Assembly (NCBI RefSeq): GCF_015207665.1
Contig: NZ_JADEWL010000014.1
Span: 28,542 to 92,541, forward strand
DNA from: Plectonema cf. radiosum LEGE 06105
GTDB taxonomy: Bacteria > Cyanobacteriota > Cyanobacteriia > Cyanobacteriales > Nostocaceae
DNA length: 64,000 bases
Direction: 5' to 3'
The notes under the pieces are model-generated. The model saw nothing but the letters and a program-made list of their open reading frames with translations. It was not told where the DNA came from and made no database searches. This document shows positions 63,852 to 64,000 of the stretch, piece after piece (position 1 is the stretch's first letter; each line of letters opens with the position of its first letter). Position numbers and translations under genes: made by a program.

Positions 63852-63899
63852 GAATGGGTAATTGGTAATGGGTAATTGGTAATGGGTAATGGGTAATTG
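63852..63899. repeat. GGTAATT/GGTAATG heptamer array
   Basis: About seven heptamers, alternating GGTAATT and GGTAATG. The final 100 bases (63900-64000) contain no gene that I can support. Confidence 0.9.
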
Positions 63900-64000
63900 T
63901 TTTATTTCTCCCCATCACCGGGTAAATTTTTAAGGTCCGAAGCCCCCGGATTTATCCGTGGATTATGCCATGCACGAAGCCCCTAAATTCAATTTATGGG

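Noticed and set aside
1..64000. tRNA, rRNA, riboswitch or prophage
   Set aside because: I scanned by eye for typical tRNA arms, rRNA motifs, riboswitch-like leaders and phage genes and found nothing I could support; a covariance-model search would be decisive.

Overview
The window is chromosomal DNA of a cyanobacterium, most likely a filamentous member of the Nostocales. The evidence is the low GC content, scattered HIP1 octamers (GCGATCGC, e.g. 5514-5521 and 7040-7047), many short tandem repeats with a seven-base period, and a gene set dominated by families typical of cyanobacteria (DUF1824, DUF1822, Ycf51, DUF3611, DUF1400 hydrolase, DUF928, DUF1802, CYP110-like P450, CHASE2 kinase, CHAT proteases). 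I see no tRNA, rRNA, CRISPR array, transposase-bearing insertion sequence or prophage.

Layout. 0-5 kb: DUF1824 fragment, SPFH protein, ABC exporter, a membrane protein of unknown role and a CcmS-like protein. 5-9 kb: a tight operon of a sigma-70-like factor, a DUF1822 protein and a fusion of a CHAT protease-like domain, one membrane helix and a PstS-like binding domain. 9.6-15 kb: an SDR, a secreted protein, an orphan response regulator with a degenerate acidic pocket, an outer-membrane barrel and an RTX protein. 15.5-23 kb: a STAND (NB-ARC-TPR) regulator, a GRDP-like protein with a duplicated Cys tail, then a binding-protein/VWA lipoprotein, a membrane-anchored helical protein and another PstS-like binding protein. 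23-42 kb is mostly metabolic and housekeeping: P450, a secreted beta-propeller-like protein, rpsD, manganese catalase, ArsR, aminotransferase, GldA-like dehydrogenase, Ycf51, SDR, DUF3611, DUF1400 hydrolase, YIP1 protein and an aromatic amino-acid permease. 42-45 kb holds a Vat/CatB acetyltransferase, two tandem secreted paralogues and a five-repeat protein.

45-57.5 kb is a coherent two-partner-secretion locus: a filamentous-haemagglutinin-type exoprotein, its ShlB/FhaC transporter, a secreted TPR-CHAT protease-like protein, DUF928, a CHASE2 histidine kinase and its NarL-type regulator, interrupted by an Rpn-type nuclease gene. 58-64 kb carries an orphan hydantoinase B, a 52-residue Pmp3/YqaE protein, SUI1, DUF1802 and small conserved proteins.

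Two themes recur. First, PstS-like binding domains occur three times within 17 kb with no permease or ATPase, fused to or beside signalling-type domains (CHAT, VWA), which suggests sensing or scaffolding rather than uptake. Second, the intergenic DNA is crowded with repeats: at least eight heptamer families, a 177-bp MITE-like element inserted in a heptamer array, a family of GTCGGGTTTTT hairpins, a 78-bp perfect tandem duplication and several palindromic elements, one of which has become the C-terminus of a protein.
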